A stretch of DNA of 64,000 nucleotides, from assembly GCF_030770395.1 (NCBI RefSeq), contig NZ_CP132480.1, positions 3,491,802 to 3,555,801 on the forward strand, read 5' to 3'. The stretch comes from Telluria beijingensis. GTDB taxonomy: Bacteria; Pseudomonadota; Gammaproteobacteria; Burkholderiales; Burkholderiaceae_D. The notes beneath the pieces are model-generated. The model saw only the letters and a list, made by a program, of their open reading frames with translations, made no database searches and was not told the origin of the DNA. This document shows positions 11,120-19,380 of the stretch, in pieces. A program made the position numbers and the translations under genes. Every line of letters begins with the position of its first letter. Positions within the stretch are counted from its first letter, which is position 1.

Positions 11120-12352
11120 CTAGCGCCGGTCCTGTTTCAGCACCAGGCTGTGCGCCGGCGCGAAACTGGCATGCAGCGGCAGGTAGGCGGCGCCAACCAC
11201 CTTGGCCGCCGCGCCCGTGGTGCCGGCCATGAGCAGCGGCCGCTGTGTGCCCTGCCAGCTATAGCGCGTCATGTTTTCCTGCATCGCCTCGATCAGCTGC
11301 GCGAGCAAGGCGCGGCTGACGGCGCCATCGACGATCACGCCATCCAGGTCGAGCAGGCAGGCCGCGCCAGTAACGCCGAAGGTAATCGCATTGGCCGCTT
11401 CCGTGATCCACTGCCGGGTCACGGCTTCATACGGCGCGGCCAGCATGCGTTCGTCGCTGAACGCCAGCAGTTCCAGCCCGGCCTGCGCATGCATCTCTTC
11501 CAGCCGCACCAACGACGCCGCGCCGAGCAGCTGCGGCGCCGCGCCGCGCTCGTCGCCGCCGGCCAGGCCCAATGGCATCGACCCGATCGCACCAGCATTG
11601 CCGAACTGGCCGCTATGCGGTTCGCCATCGATCACCAGCCCGCCGCCGACCAGGGCGTCGACGAACACGTACAGGTAGCTTTTCAGTGTCCGTCCGCGCC
11701 CGGCCACCAGCTCGGCCACGCTGGCCGCGATCGTGTCCTTGGCGAAGTCCACGCGCAGTGGCGTCATGGCCTGCAGGCGCACCCGCATATCGGTGCGGCG
11801 CCAGGCTTCGGCATCCTGCGGCAGCAGGCTTTCCAGGCCGTGCCAGGTGCCCAGCGTGAGCGGCGCCGCCAGGCCGATGCCGGTCAGGCGCGGCGCGAGT
11901 TCAGGGCCGAGAAAGTCGTCCACCTCGCGCAGCCTGGCGTCGATGGTGGCGAATACCTGTTCCACCTCGGGGCTGGCGTAGGGCGTCGACGACTGCCAGC
12001 GCAGCGCGCCCGTGAAGTCGAGCAGCACCACGTCCAGCGCGCGCCGTCCGATCTGGATGCCGATCGAGAACGCGCCGTCCGGATTCAGCGCGATCGGCTG
12101 CGATGGCTGGCCCACCTTGCCGCGCACCGATTCGCGCTTGAGCACCAGTTTCTCGTCCAGCAGGCGGTTGATGATTACCGACGCCGTTTGCGTACTGAGC
12201 CTGGTGATGCGCGCCACTTCGGCCTTGGGCAGGCTGCCGTGGGCGCGGATCGCCTGCAGCACCACCCGCTCGTTGAACTCGCGCATGCCGACGTGGTTCG
12301 AGCCGACGGTGGGCAGCAGCGGCAGGGCGGAAGGGTCGGGGGAAGGCTGCAT
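11120..12352 (-). CDS. ROK-family transcriptional regulator
   Basis: A 410-residue NagC/XylR-type protein. An N-terminal winged helix-turn-helix (about residues 24-85: MREFNERVVLQAIRAHGSLPKAEVARITRLSTQTASVIINRLLDE) is joined to a ROK sugar-kinase-like domain (from about 95). That domain has DTIAASVAE, a VFVDALVGGGLVIDGEPHSGQFGNAGAIG stretch and LDLDGVIVDGAV. ROK kinases normally carry a zinc-binding CxCGxxGC loop; I do not see it here, which fits a regulator rather than a kinase. The start is the ATG at 12352. The adjacent co-directional MFS gene ends 77 bases upstream, so the pair may be co-transcribed or the regulator may control the transporter. The effector is presumably a sugar and is unknown. 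Confidence 0.88.
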   Translation of the reverse strand: MQPSPDPSALPLLPTVGSNHVGMREFNERVVLQAIRAHGSLPKAEVARITRLSTQTASVIINRLLDEKLVLKRESVRGKVGQPSQPIALNPDGAFSIGIQIGRRALDVVLLDFTGALRWQSSTPYASPEVEQVFATIDARLREVDDFLGPELAPRLTGIGLAAPLTLGTWHGLESLLPQDAEAWRRTDMRVRLQAMTPLRVDFAKDTIAASVAELVAGRGRTLKSYLYVFVDALVGGGLVIDGEPHSGQFGNAGAIGSMPLGLAGGDERGAAPQLLGAASLVRLEEMHAQAGLELLAFSDERMLAAPYEAVTRQWITEAANAITFGVTGAACLLDLDGVIVDGAVSRALLAQLIEAMQENMTRYSWQGTQRPLLMAGTTGAAAKVVGAAYLPLHASFAPAHSLVLKQDRR

Positions 12353-12429
12353 GGGCACGGCGTTCGATGGGAAAAGACGGCAGGATCCCGCCAGTATAAA
12401 TCCTTCCCATCGAGATCGGCCCATGCCGC

Positions 12430-13680
12430 CTATTTTTCGGGCCGATCCAGGTTGCGCAGCGCCGGCGACAGGAAGCCGCTCAGGCTCACCAGCGTGCCGG
12501 CCACGCCGATCGCGACGAACAGCCAGCGGATGCCGAGCGCCTCGCCCAGCGGCGACGCCAGCGCCAGCCCGACCGGCGCCGCCAGCGCCATCACCATGTT
12601 CAGCAGCGACAGCACCCGGCCCTGCAGGTGGTTCGGGATCGTCAATTGCAGCAGGGTGGTCAGCGGCGTGTTCCCGGCGATGAAGGCCGCGCCGCTCAGG
12701 CCCCACCAGAACACCGCCACCCCGAACAGCGTGGGCGGCACCAGCGCCGTCAGCGCCAGGGCCGCGCACGAGCCGCCGAAGCCCAGCAGGATCCACGGCA
12801 TGCCGTGGCGCGGCGCGAGCGCCGTCACGAACATGCCGCCGGCGATCATGCCGACGCCGGCCATCGCCTCCATGAAGCCCACCTGCGGCGCGCCGCCGCC
12901 GAAGTATTCCTTGACCAGGAGCGGCACCAGCGTGAACGCCGGCATGATCACCAGCACCACCGCGCCGAGCAGCAGGTACAGGCGCAGCAGGCCAGGGCTG
13001 GAAGTGACCACTGCCAGCCCGGTGCGGAACTCGCGCCACAGGCCTTGCCGGTCTTCAGCCGCCACGCGCGGCTGCGGGATGCGGAACAGCAGCAGCGGCA
13101 CGATGCCCAGCAGGGCGGTGCCGACGTCGATCCCCAGCGCCCAGCCCATCGGCAGGACGCTGATCGCCAGCGCGCCGAGCGGCGCCGCGGCGACCGTCAT
13201 CAGCGCCTGCACCGTCTGGCTCAGGCCCACCGCGCGCGGCAAAAAGCCGGGCGGCACCAGCATCGCCACGCTGGCCCCCGCCGCCGGGGCCTGGAAGGCC
13301 TGCATCGCGCTGCGCACCGCCAGCATCGTGTAGACCTGCCACAGCGCCACGCTGTCGCTCAGGAACAGCACGATCAGCGCCACCATGCACAGCGCGCTCA
13401 CCAGGTCGGCGCAGATCATCAGCAGGCGCCGGCTGTAGCGGTCGGCCAGGGTGCCGCCGAGCGGGCTCAGGACCGCCTGCGGCAGCAGGGCCGCGATGCC
13501 GGCCGTCGCTAGCGCCGAGATGTCGCCGGTGGTGTCGGTGATCCACCACAGCAGCACGAACTGGGTCAGCGCGGAGCCGAGCAGCGACAACGACTGGCCG
13601 GCGAAGACCAGGCCGTAGCGCAGCTTCCAGGGCGAGCCGGGGGCGATTGCGGAGTCAGGCGAAGGCGAAACAGAGGTCAT
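12430..13680 (-). CDS. MFS transporter (EntS/enterobactin-exporter-like)
   Basis: A 416-residue inner-membrane protein with about 12 hydrophobic segments. The N-terminal half has the MFS loop motif GGTLADRYSRRLLMI. PLTTLLQLTIPNHLQGRVLSLLNMVMALAAPVGLALASPLGE in the C-terminal half is typical of the EntS/MFS_3 drug or siderophore exporter group. The substrate is not predictable. The start chosen is the ATG at 13680 (MTSVSPSP...WKLRYGLVFAGQSLS); the frame is open upstream, but those residues are not MFS-like. It is transcribed away from the cobalamin riboswitch and is probably not part of that regulon. Confidence 0.85.
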   Translation of the reverse strand: MTSVSPSPDSAIAPGSPWKLRYGLVFAGQSLSLLGSALTQFVLLWWITDTTGDISALATAGIAALLPQAVLSPLGGTLADRYSRRLLMICADLVSALCMVALIVLFLSDSVALWQVYTMLAVRSAMQAFQAPAAGASVAMLVPPGFLPRAVGLSQTVQALMTVAAAPLGALAISVLPMGWALGIDVGTALLGIVPLLLFRIPQPRVAAEDRQGLWREFRTGLAVVTSSPGLLRLYLLLGAVVLVIMPAFTLVPLLVKEYFGGGAPQVGFMEAMAGVGMIAGGMFVTALAPRHGMPWILLGFGGSCAALALTALVPPTLFGVAVFWWGLSGAAFIAGNTPLTTLLQLTIPNHLQGRVLSLLNMVMALAAPVGLALASPLGEALGIRWLFVAIGVAGTLVSLSGFLSPALRNLDRPEK

Positions 13681-13844
13681 GAGGTGTGCGGCGGCGAGGC
13701 TGGTCGAACAGCGCATTGTGACCCGGATCGATGGCAATCGGGTGACAGTTGGATGGAGATTCGATGGACGGTATCCGCTCCCGCGAAAAAATAATGCGGT
13801 GACAACGGTACATACTTGGCGGTAGAATCGCCCCCAATCAAGTG

Positions 13845-14036
13845 AATGGTGCCTTCCTGCTCGTCTGCAGGGAGGTGAAACGGGAAGCCGGTGACGTGTG
13901 CGATATCCATCGCGCGCCAGTCCGGCGCAGCCCCCGCTGCTGTAAGCCTGACGACCCCGGTCGAACGCCACTGTGCCCCGTGCACGGGAAGGCAGGACCG
14001 GGGAAGGAAGACGGCGAGCCAGAAGACCGGCCCTTC
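13845..14036 (+). promoter_or_regulatory. Cobalamin (AdoCbl-type) riboswitch
   Basis: The sequence contains the conserved core in order: GGTGCC (about 13848), GAGGTGAAACGGGAAGCCGG (about 13872), the B12-box region GCAGCCCCCGCTGCTGTAAG (about 13928), then GCCACTG..GGGAAGGC and the closing GCCAGAAGACCGGCC near 14018. These are hallmarks of the Rfam cobalamin riboswitch. The downstream leader (14037-14231) has no open frame I would defend. I see no clean intrinsic terminator there, so control by ribosome-binding-site sequestration is more likely than attenuation. The gene behind it starts at 14232. Expression is expected when cobalamin is scarce. Confidence 0.95.
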
Positions 14037-14231
14037 ACGATGCATACGTACGTCCCGGGGTGAGGGCGTGCCTGTTGGTTGTCCGCTGTTCCTTCTTTCA
14101 TCGTTCGTGCGATTGCCGTCGTGCTCTTTCGCGTGCGTGGCGCGCGCGTGGACGTCCCCGTTCATCGTGGAAGGACTGCGGCTGCCGGTAGTCGTGCGCG
14201 CCTGGCGCGCAGCTGAAAGGTCGAAGTTCAC

Positions 14232-17200
14232 ATGAACGCTTCTCTGCTAGTCCGCCTGCGGACCTTGCTGGTGCTCGCCTGCGCATTCGCCGGCGTCCCC
14301 GCGGGCGCCGCCACCCTGTTCGCCGTGGTCACCGAGCGCGCCGCGCCGGGCGCCATCGAGGCCGCCCACCGCCACCTGGCCAGTCATCCGCAAGACCGCA
14401 TCCTGCTGCGCACCCCGGCCCAGCTGATGGCCGCCGGCGAGCGCGAGGTAGGGCAGTGGATCGCCGGCGCCGACACCGTGCTGGCGGTGTCGCTGTTCGG
14501 CGACCCGGCGCGCCGCATGAAGGATGCGCTGGCGCGCCACGCCCGGCCGGCCACCGCGGTGCTGGCGCTGAACGGCGAGGCGACCCTGAACCTCATGACG
14601 CGCTCGCGCCACGGCAGCCTGGCCGGCTTCTCGCCCGAGCTGCTGCGCCAGCTGGCGAGCGAAGCGCCGCCGCCGGCCGCGCTGCAGGCGGCCGAGGCCG
14701 ATCCTGCGGCCGGCCACTGGCTGGCCGCGCGTCGCGTATGGCAGGCGGGCGGCGTGGACAACACCACGGCGCTGATGCGGCATCTGCTCGATCCGGCCAA
14801 GCCCCTCGGTCCTCCGCAGCCCGAGCCCACCCTGCGCCTGCGCGCGGGCCAGCGCGAGCTGCAGGACGCCGAAGCCTGGGGCAATGCAGCGAAGCTCGGC
14901 CTGCGCGACCGGCCCACCGTGGTCGTGCTCGACCTGGCAAACATGGATGGTGTGGTGCCGGCCGCGCTGTGCCGCCGCATCGAAGAACTGGGCCAGCCCT
15001 GCGTGCAGCTGCTGACGCGCTGGGGCGGCGCCTCGCGCGAAGCCCTCGAGCGCCTGCCCGAACTGGTCGCGCCGGCCAAGCCGGCCGCGCTGGTGGTGCT
15101 GCAGGACTTCGTGGTCGGCGCCGCAGAGGGCCGCGAGGCGGTGGGCGAGGCCTTCAAGCGCCTTGACATCCCGGTGTTCAAGGCGATCCGGCTATCGGAC
15201 CGCACGGCGGTGCAATGGCAGTTGTCGCCCGACGGCCTGCCGCCCGATTCGGTCCAGTACCGCGTGGCCCTGCCCGAGCTGCAGGGCATCGGCCAGCCGA
15301 TGGTGGTGGCGGCCCTGGGCCAGGCCCAGCGCGACCGCCAGACCGGCATCGAGAATCGCCCGCCCGTCGTGCTGCCGGCCGAGGTCGACCGCCTGGGCAG
15401 CCGTGTGGCGCGCTGGCTGGCGCTGCGCGCCAAGCCCAATGCGGACAAGAAGATCGCGATGGTCTACTACAACCACCCGCCGGGCCGCCAGAACATCGGT
15501 GCCGACAACCTGAACGTGCCGGATTCGCTGTTCGAGATGCTGCACGCATTGAAGGCATCCGGCTATACCGTCGGCGACTTGCCGGCCACGCCCGAGGCGC
15601 TGCTCGACATGATCATGGCGCGCGGCGTCAACCTGCCGGAAGACCGCGCTGCCCTGCGCGAACTGGCCGGCACCGTCAACAGCGTCAGCGCCGCGGACTA
15701 CGCGCGCTGGTTCGCCACCCTGTCGCCGCGGGTGCGGGGCGAGATGCAGGATGGCCTGCTGGGCCGCCTGCACGCCGACGTGCTCACCGCCGAGGCGAAG
15801 GGCGAGCGCGCGCTGGGCCGCAAGCAGGCCGAGACCGTGATCGAGGAGCTGCTGCACCTGGTCGAGGGCGTCGACCATCCGCAGCGCCAACAGGCCACGC
15901 GCGACCTGCATGCGCTGGAAGACGGCTATATGGCCTGCCTCGATGAAGCCAGGCCGCGTCCCTGCCAGTCGCTGGCGCCTCTGTATCGGCGCCTGATCGG
16001 CTACGGCATCGAAGGCATGCGCGGCTGGGGGCCGGCGCCGGGCAAGGTGATGGTCGACAGCGGCAAGCTGCTGGTGCCGGGCCTGGTGTTCGGCAACGTC
16101 TTCATCGGTCCGCAGCCGCCGCGCGGCTGGGAGGTGGACGAGGAACTGCTGCATGCGAACACCAGCATCACGCCACCGCACCAGTTCCTGGGTTTCTATC
16201 ACTGGATCCGCGACCGCTTCAAGGCCGACGCCGTGGTGCACGTGGGCCGCCACTCGACCTATGAATTCATGCCCGGCAAGGCGGTGGGCCTGTCGAGCGA
16301 CGACTATCCGAGCCTGATCGCCAGCGACCTGCCGGGCATCTACCCGTACATCGTCGACGGCGTCGGCGAAGGCACGCAGGCCAAGCGCCGCGGCCTGGCC
16401 ATCATCGTCGACCACCTGACGCCGCCGCTGGCCACCACGCCGCTGTACGACGAGCTGCTGTCGCTGCGCCAACTGGTCGAGAGCTTCGAGGCCGCGTCGT
16501 CCGAGTCGCTCAAGACCCAGGCCGCGCAGCTGATGCGCGAGCGTGTCGTGGCCCTCAACCTGCGCGCCGAGCTCGAAGCGTCGATGTCCGACGTGCTCGA
16601 AGTGCGCGGCATCGGCTTCGACGCGGCCGACGACGACCTGCTGGCGCACGAGATCGGCCACTATCTGACCAAGCTGCAAGAGAAGTTCATGCCCCACGGC
16701 CTGCACGTGTTCGGCCGGCCGTGGAACAAGGAGTCGCTCGACCTGATGCTCGACTCGATGAAGAAGAGCGGCATCGACGACCCGGAAGTCGCGCACAAGC
16801 TGCGTGACTCGCCGCGGCGCGAGATGGCGGCGCTGCTGGCGGGCCTGGATGGCCGCTACATCGAGCCGGGCAAGGGCAACGATCCGCTGCGTTCGCCCGA
16901 GGCGCTGCCCACGGGCCGCAACTTCCATGCAGTCGACGGCGACATCCTGCCGACCCGCCTGGGCTATGGCCTGGGCCTGCAGATGGCGGGCAAGGCCGCG
17001 GAACGCGACAAGGTGGGCGAGGGCAGCGAGGGCAGCGAGGGCATCATCCTGTGGGCCTCGGATGCGGTGCGCGACGAAGGCGTGATGGTCGGCTTCGCGC
17101 TGGCCATGATGGGCGCCGAGCCGGTGTGGAATGCGCGCGGCATCGTCACCGACGTCAAGCTCCCGCCCGGCGCCGTGCGGCGCGACGCGGTGGTGACGAC

Positions 17201-18608
17201 GTCCGGCCTGTTCCGCGACCTGTACCCGAACCTGATCCGCCTGATCGACCGCGCCGGCCGGCTGGCGCTGGCGGCGTCGGCGCAGAACCTGGTCGAGCAG
17301 GATCCTTCGTTGCGGCCAGCCCTGCAGGCTGCGCTGGCGCCGATCGAAGGTGCGGTATGGGGCAGTGAGGCGCCGACCGGCAACCGCGTGGCGCGCGAAT
17401 GGCTGAACCGCCAGCGCGCGCTGGTCGCCGGCGGCCTGCCGGCCGCCGACGCCGGCCAGGCGGCGGCGCTGCGCGTGTTCGGCGATGCGCCGGGCGCGTA
17501 TGGCGCCGGCGTGAACCGCCTGACCGAGCGCTCCGGCGCCTGGCGCGAGCGCGACGAGATCGGCCGTGCCTACCGCAACCGCATGGGCCACGCCTATGGC
17601 CTCGATGCCGAGGGCGAGTCGCGCCACCGCGCCTTCGACGTGGCGCTGGACGGCATCCACCGCACCTACCACGGCCGCGCCAGCAACCTGTACGGCCTGC
17701 TGGACAACAACGACGCCTTCGACTACCTGGGAGGCCTGTCGCTGGCGGTCGAGACCCGCACCGGGCGCGTGCCGGAAGCCCTGATCCTGCAGCACGCACG
17801 GCCGGGCCAGGCCGACGTCGAGCCACTCGCCAGCGCGCTGCTGGGCGAGCTGCGCGGACGCTTCCTGAACCCGGCCTGGCTGCGGCCCTTGATGGACAAC
17901 GGTTATTCCGGCGCGCGCACCATGGGCCAGGAATTCATCGAGAACCTGTGGGGCTGGCAGGTGACCCGTCCCGACCTGGTCAAGAACTGGGCCTGGGACG
18001 AAGTAAAAGCCGTGTACTTCGACGACCGGCACAAGCTCGGCCTGCCGGAATTTTTGGGCCAGCGCCATAACGCACACGTGAAGGCACACATGCTGGCGGT
18101 GTTCATGGTGGCGGCCGAGAAGGGCTACTGGAAGACCGATCCGGAGACCATCCGCCGGATGGGCGGCGAACTCGCGCGCCTGGTGTCGGCCAATGGCCTG
18201 CCGGGCAGCGGCCACACGACGCCGGACCACCCGATGTGGGGCTGGCTGGCGCCGCAACTGGATGGCGCGGACGCGCAGCGGCTTGGCGTGACGCTGGCCA
18301 AGGCGCGCGGCGAGCTGTTGCCGGCGTCGGCCTTGGCCGTTCCTACCGTTTCTGCCAATCCCGCTCCCGCTGCGCCGGCGCAGCAATCAGCAGCGCCCGA
18401 CGCTGGCGATGCAACTGAACCCGCCCCGCCGGCGCCGGCGCCCGAACCGGTGCGCGTCTACGAATTGAAGCAGCAGCCCGAACCCGCGCAGCCGGCCGCG
18501 CTGCGCATCGTGCAGGCGCTGGCCATCCTGGCCGCCTGCCTGGCTTTGTTCTCGCTCGGCCTGTGGCGCGGCCGGCACATCCCTCAACCTGCAAGGAGTC
18601 ATCCATGA
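14232..18608 (+). CDS. CobN/BchH-like chelatase with signal peptide and C-terminal membrane anchor
   Basis: 1458 residues, homologous to the large subunit of cobaltochelatase and magnesium chelatase. Core motifs include MVYYNHPPGRQNIGADNLNV (about 410), HVGRHSTYEFMPGKAVGL (about 669), WASDAVRDEGVMVGFALAMM (about 941), TSGLFRDLYPNLI, RVFGDAPGAYGAGVNRL and LLDNNDAFDYLGGLSLAVE. Unlike biosynthetic CobN, it begins with a signal peptide (RLRTLLVLACAFAGVPAGAA, cleavage near residue 27). It ends with a Pro/Ala-rich linker (about 1370-1423), one transmembrane helix (about 1425-1445) and a short basic tail, placing the chelatase domain in the periplasm. It is the first gene behind a cobalamin riboswitch and shares an ATGA overlap with the next gene. 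No cobalamin synthesis genes and no AAA+ partner (CobS/T, ChlI/D) are nearby. The inferred role is metal insertion into or removal from an imported corrinoid or tetrapyrrole; HmuS of Bacteroidetes haem loci is the closest analogy I know. Confidence 0.88.
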   Translation: MNASLLVRLRTLLVLACAFAGVPAGAATLFAVVTERAAPGAIEAAHRHLASHPQDRILLRTPAQLMAAGEREVGQWIAGADTVLAVSLFGDPARRMKDALARHARPATAVLALNGEATLNLMTRSRHGSLAGFSPELLRQLASEAPPPAALQAAEADPAAGHWLAARRVWQAGGVDNTTALMRHLLDPAKPLGPPQPEPTLRLRAGQRELQDAEAWGNAAKLGLRDRPTVVVLDLANMDGVVPAALCRRIEELGQPCVQLLTRWGGASREALERLPELVAPAKPAALVVLQDFVVGAAEGREAVGEAFKRLDIPVFKAIRLSDRTAVQWQLSPDGLPPDSVQYRVALPELQGIGQPMVVAALGQAQRDRQTGIENRPPVVLPAEVDRLGSRVARWLALRAKPNADKKIAMVYYNHPPGRQNIGADNLNVPDSLFEMLHALKASGYTVGDLPATPEALLDMIMARGVNLPEDRAALRELAGTVNSVSAADYARWFATLSPRVRGEMQDGLLGRLHADVLTAEAKGERALGRKQAETVIEELLHLVEGVDHPQRQQATRDLHALEDGYMACLDEARPRPCQSLAPLYRRLIGYGIEGMRGWGPAPGKVMVDSGKLLVPGLVFGNVFIGPQPPRGWEVDEELLHANTSITPPHQFLGFYHWIRDRFKADAVVHVGRHSTYEFMPGKAVGLSSDDYPSLIASDLPGIYPYIVDGVGEGTQAKRRGLAIIVDHLTPPLATTPLYDELLSLRQLVESFEAASSESLKTQAAQLMRERVVALNLRAELEASMSDVLEVRGIGFDAADDDLLAHEIGHYLTKLQEKFMPHGLHVFGRPWNKESLDLMLDSMKKSGIDDPEVAHKLRDSPRREMAALLAGLDGRYIEPGKGNDPLRSPEALPTGRNFHAVDGDILPTRLGYGLGLQMAGKAAERDKVGEGSEGSEGIILWASDAVRDEGVMVGFALAMMGAEPVWNARGIVTDVKLPPGAVRRDAVVTTSGLFRDLYPNLIRLIDRAGRLALAASAQNLVEQDPSLRPALQAALAPIEGAVWGSEAPTGNRVAREWLNRQRALVAGGLPAADAGQAAALRVFGDAPGAYGAGVNRLTERSGAWRERDEIGRAYRNRMGHAYGLDAEGESRHRAFDVALDGIHRTYHGRASNLYGLLDNNDAFDYLGGLSLAVETRTGRVPEALILQHARPGQADVEPLASALLGELRGRFLNPAWLRPLMDNGYSGARTMGQEFIENLWGWQVTRPDLVKNWAWDEVKAVYFDDRHKLGLPEFLGQRHNAHVKAHMLAVFMVAAEKGYWKTDPETIRRMGGELARLVSANGLPGSGHTTPDHPMWGWLAPQLDGADAQRLGVTLAKARGELLPASALAVPTVSANPAPAAPAQQSAAPDAGDATEPAPPAPAPEPVRVYELKQQPEPAQPAALRIVQALAILAACLALFSLGLWRGRHIPQPARSHP

Positions 18609-19063
18609 TCGAAACCCTCTCTTCCGACTTTATTTCCTATGGGTGGCTGCACGACGCCGTCAGCTGGCTGCTCGCGCCATCCCTGGTGGCGCTGCTGATC
18701 GGCTGCGCGATCGCGCTGGTCGAATCCGGCATCGCCGTCGGCGAACGCTTCCACGGCCTGGCCAAATTGCGCGACAGCGGCAATGTCGAGGCGGTGCAAC
18801 GCATTGCCCGTCACCGCCTGGAACGCGCCGACCTGCTGGCGCGCATCCCGCCGATGCTGGGCCTGATGGCCACCATCATCCCGCTCGGACCGGGCCTGGC
18901 GGCGCTGGGTGAAGGCGATCCGGCCAAGCTGGCCAGCGCCGTGACCGTCGCCTTCGACGCCACCGTGCTGGGCCTGGTGGCGGGCATCGGCGGCCTGGTG
19001 ATCGGCAAGCTGCGCCGCCGCTGGTACGAAGAGACGCTGGACGCAATGGAGCCGCAAGCATGA
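18605..19063 (+). CDS. MotA/TolQ/ExbB-family proton channel protein
   Basis: A 152-residue inner-membrane protein with three hydrophobic segments: LLAPSLVALLIGCAIALVESG (about 20-42), PMLGLMATIIPLGPGLAALG (about 82-102) and VAFDATVLGLVAGIGGLVIG (about 113-133). The P-M-L-G-L..T..PLGPGL and FDATVLGLVAG signatures are those of TolQ/ExbB helices that use the proton-motive force to drive an envelope machine. It is shorter than canonical ExbB (about 240). The start at 18605 has AAGGAGT upstream, and the ATG overlaps the stop of the CobN-like gene (ATGA), indicating translational coupling. It probably pairs with the following DUF2149 protein to energise either the chelatase or the TonB receptor of this operon. 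Confidence 0.85.
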   Translation: MIETLSSDFISYGWLHDAVSWLLAPSLVALLIGCAIALVESGIAVGERFHGLAKLRDSGNVEAVQRIARHRLERADLLARIPPMLGLMATIIPLGPGLAALGEGDPAKLASAVTVAFDATVLGLVAGIGGLVIGKLRRRWYEETLDAMEPQA

Positions 19064-19380
19064 GCGGGCGAGGCCGATTGCGGCTTTACCGCCACCTCGA
19101 CGCCCGCTTCGACCAGAGCGACGAAGACCCGCGCGCCAGCCTGGTCAACCTGGTCGACGTGATGCTGGTGTTCGCCTGCGGCCTGATCGCGGCGATCGCC
19201 GGCGCGCAAGGCGCATTCAAGACCCCGCAGCCGGTGGAGAAGGGCCGCCAGATCGAGCGGCCCGCCAGCGGCGTCACCCAGGACGGTAGCGGCTACGACC
19301 GCGTCGGCGAGGTGTTCCGCGATCCCAAGACCGGCCAGCTGATGCTGATCGAACCTGCACAAACACAGAGCAAACCATGA
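19060..19380 (+). CDS. DUF2149 protein, ExbD/TolR-like single-span protein
   Basis: 106 residues with a basic N-terminus (RGRLRLYRHLDARFDQS) and one membrane helix (about 26-48). The helix reads NLVDVMLVFACGLIAAIAG and closely resembles the ExbD helix in which an Asp (V-D-V-M-L-V) carries the proton; that Asp is present at about residue 33. A short periplasmic tail ends GYDRVGEVFRDPKTGQLMLIE, characteristic of DUF2149. ATGA overlaps link it to the genes on both sides. From the family and context I infer that it forms a stator-like complex with the preceding ExbB-like protein; the tail is much shorter than the periplasmic domain of true ExbD. Confidence 0.82.
   Translation: MSGRGRLRLYRHLDARFDQSDEDPRASLVNLVDVMLVFACGLIAAIAGAQGAFKTPQPVEKGRQIERPASGVTQDGSGYDRVGEVFRDPKTGQLMLIEPAQTQSKP

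Noticed and set aside
13842..14235. Short open frames within the cobalamin riboswitch and leader
   Set aside because: They coincide with conserved riboswitch structure; no Shine-Dalgarno sequence or peptide similarity supports translation.
14232..18608. Interpretation as the cytoplasmic, biosynthetic cobaltochelatase CobN
   Set aside because: Signal peptide, C-terminal membrane helix, absence of cobS/cobT and other cob genes, and coupling to ExbB-like and TonB-receptor genes all point to an envelope role.
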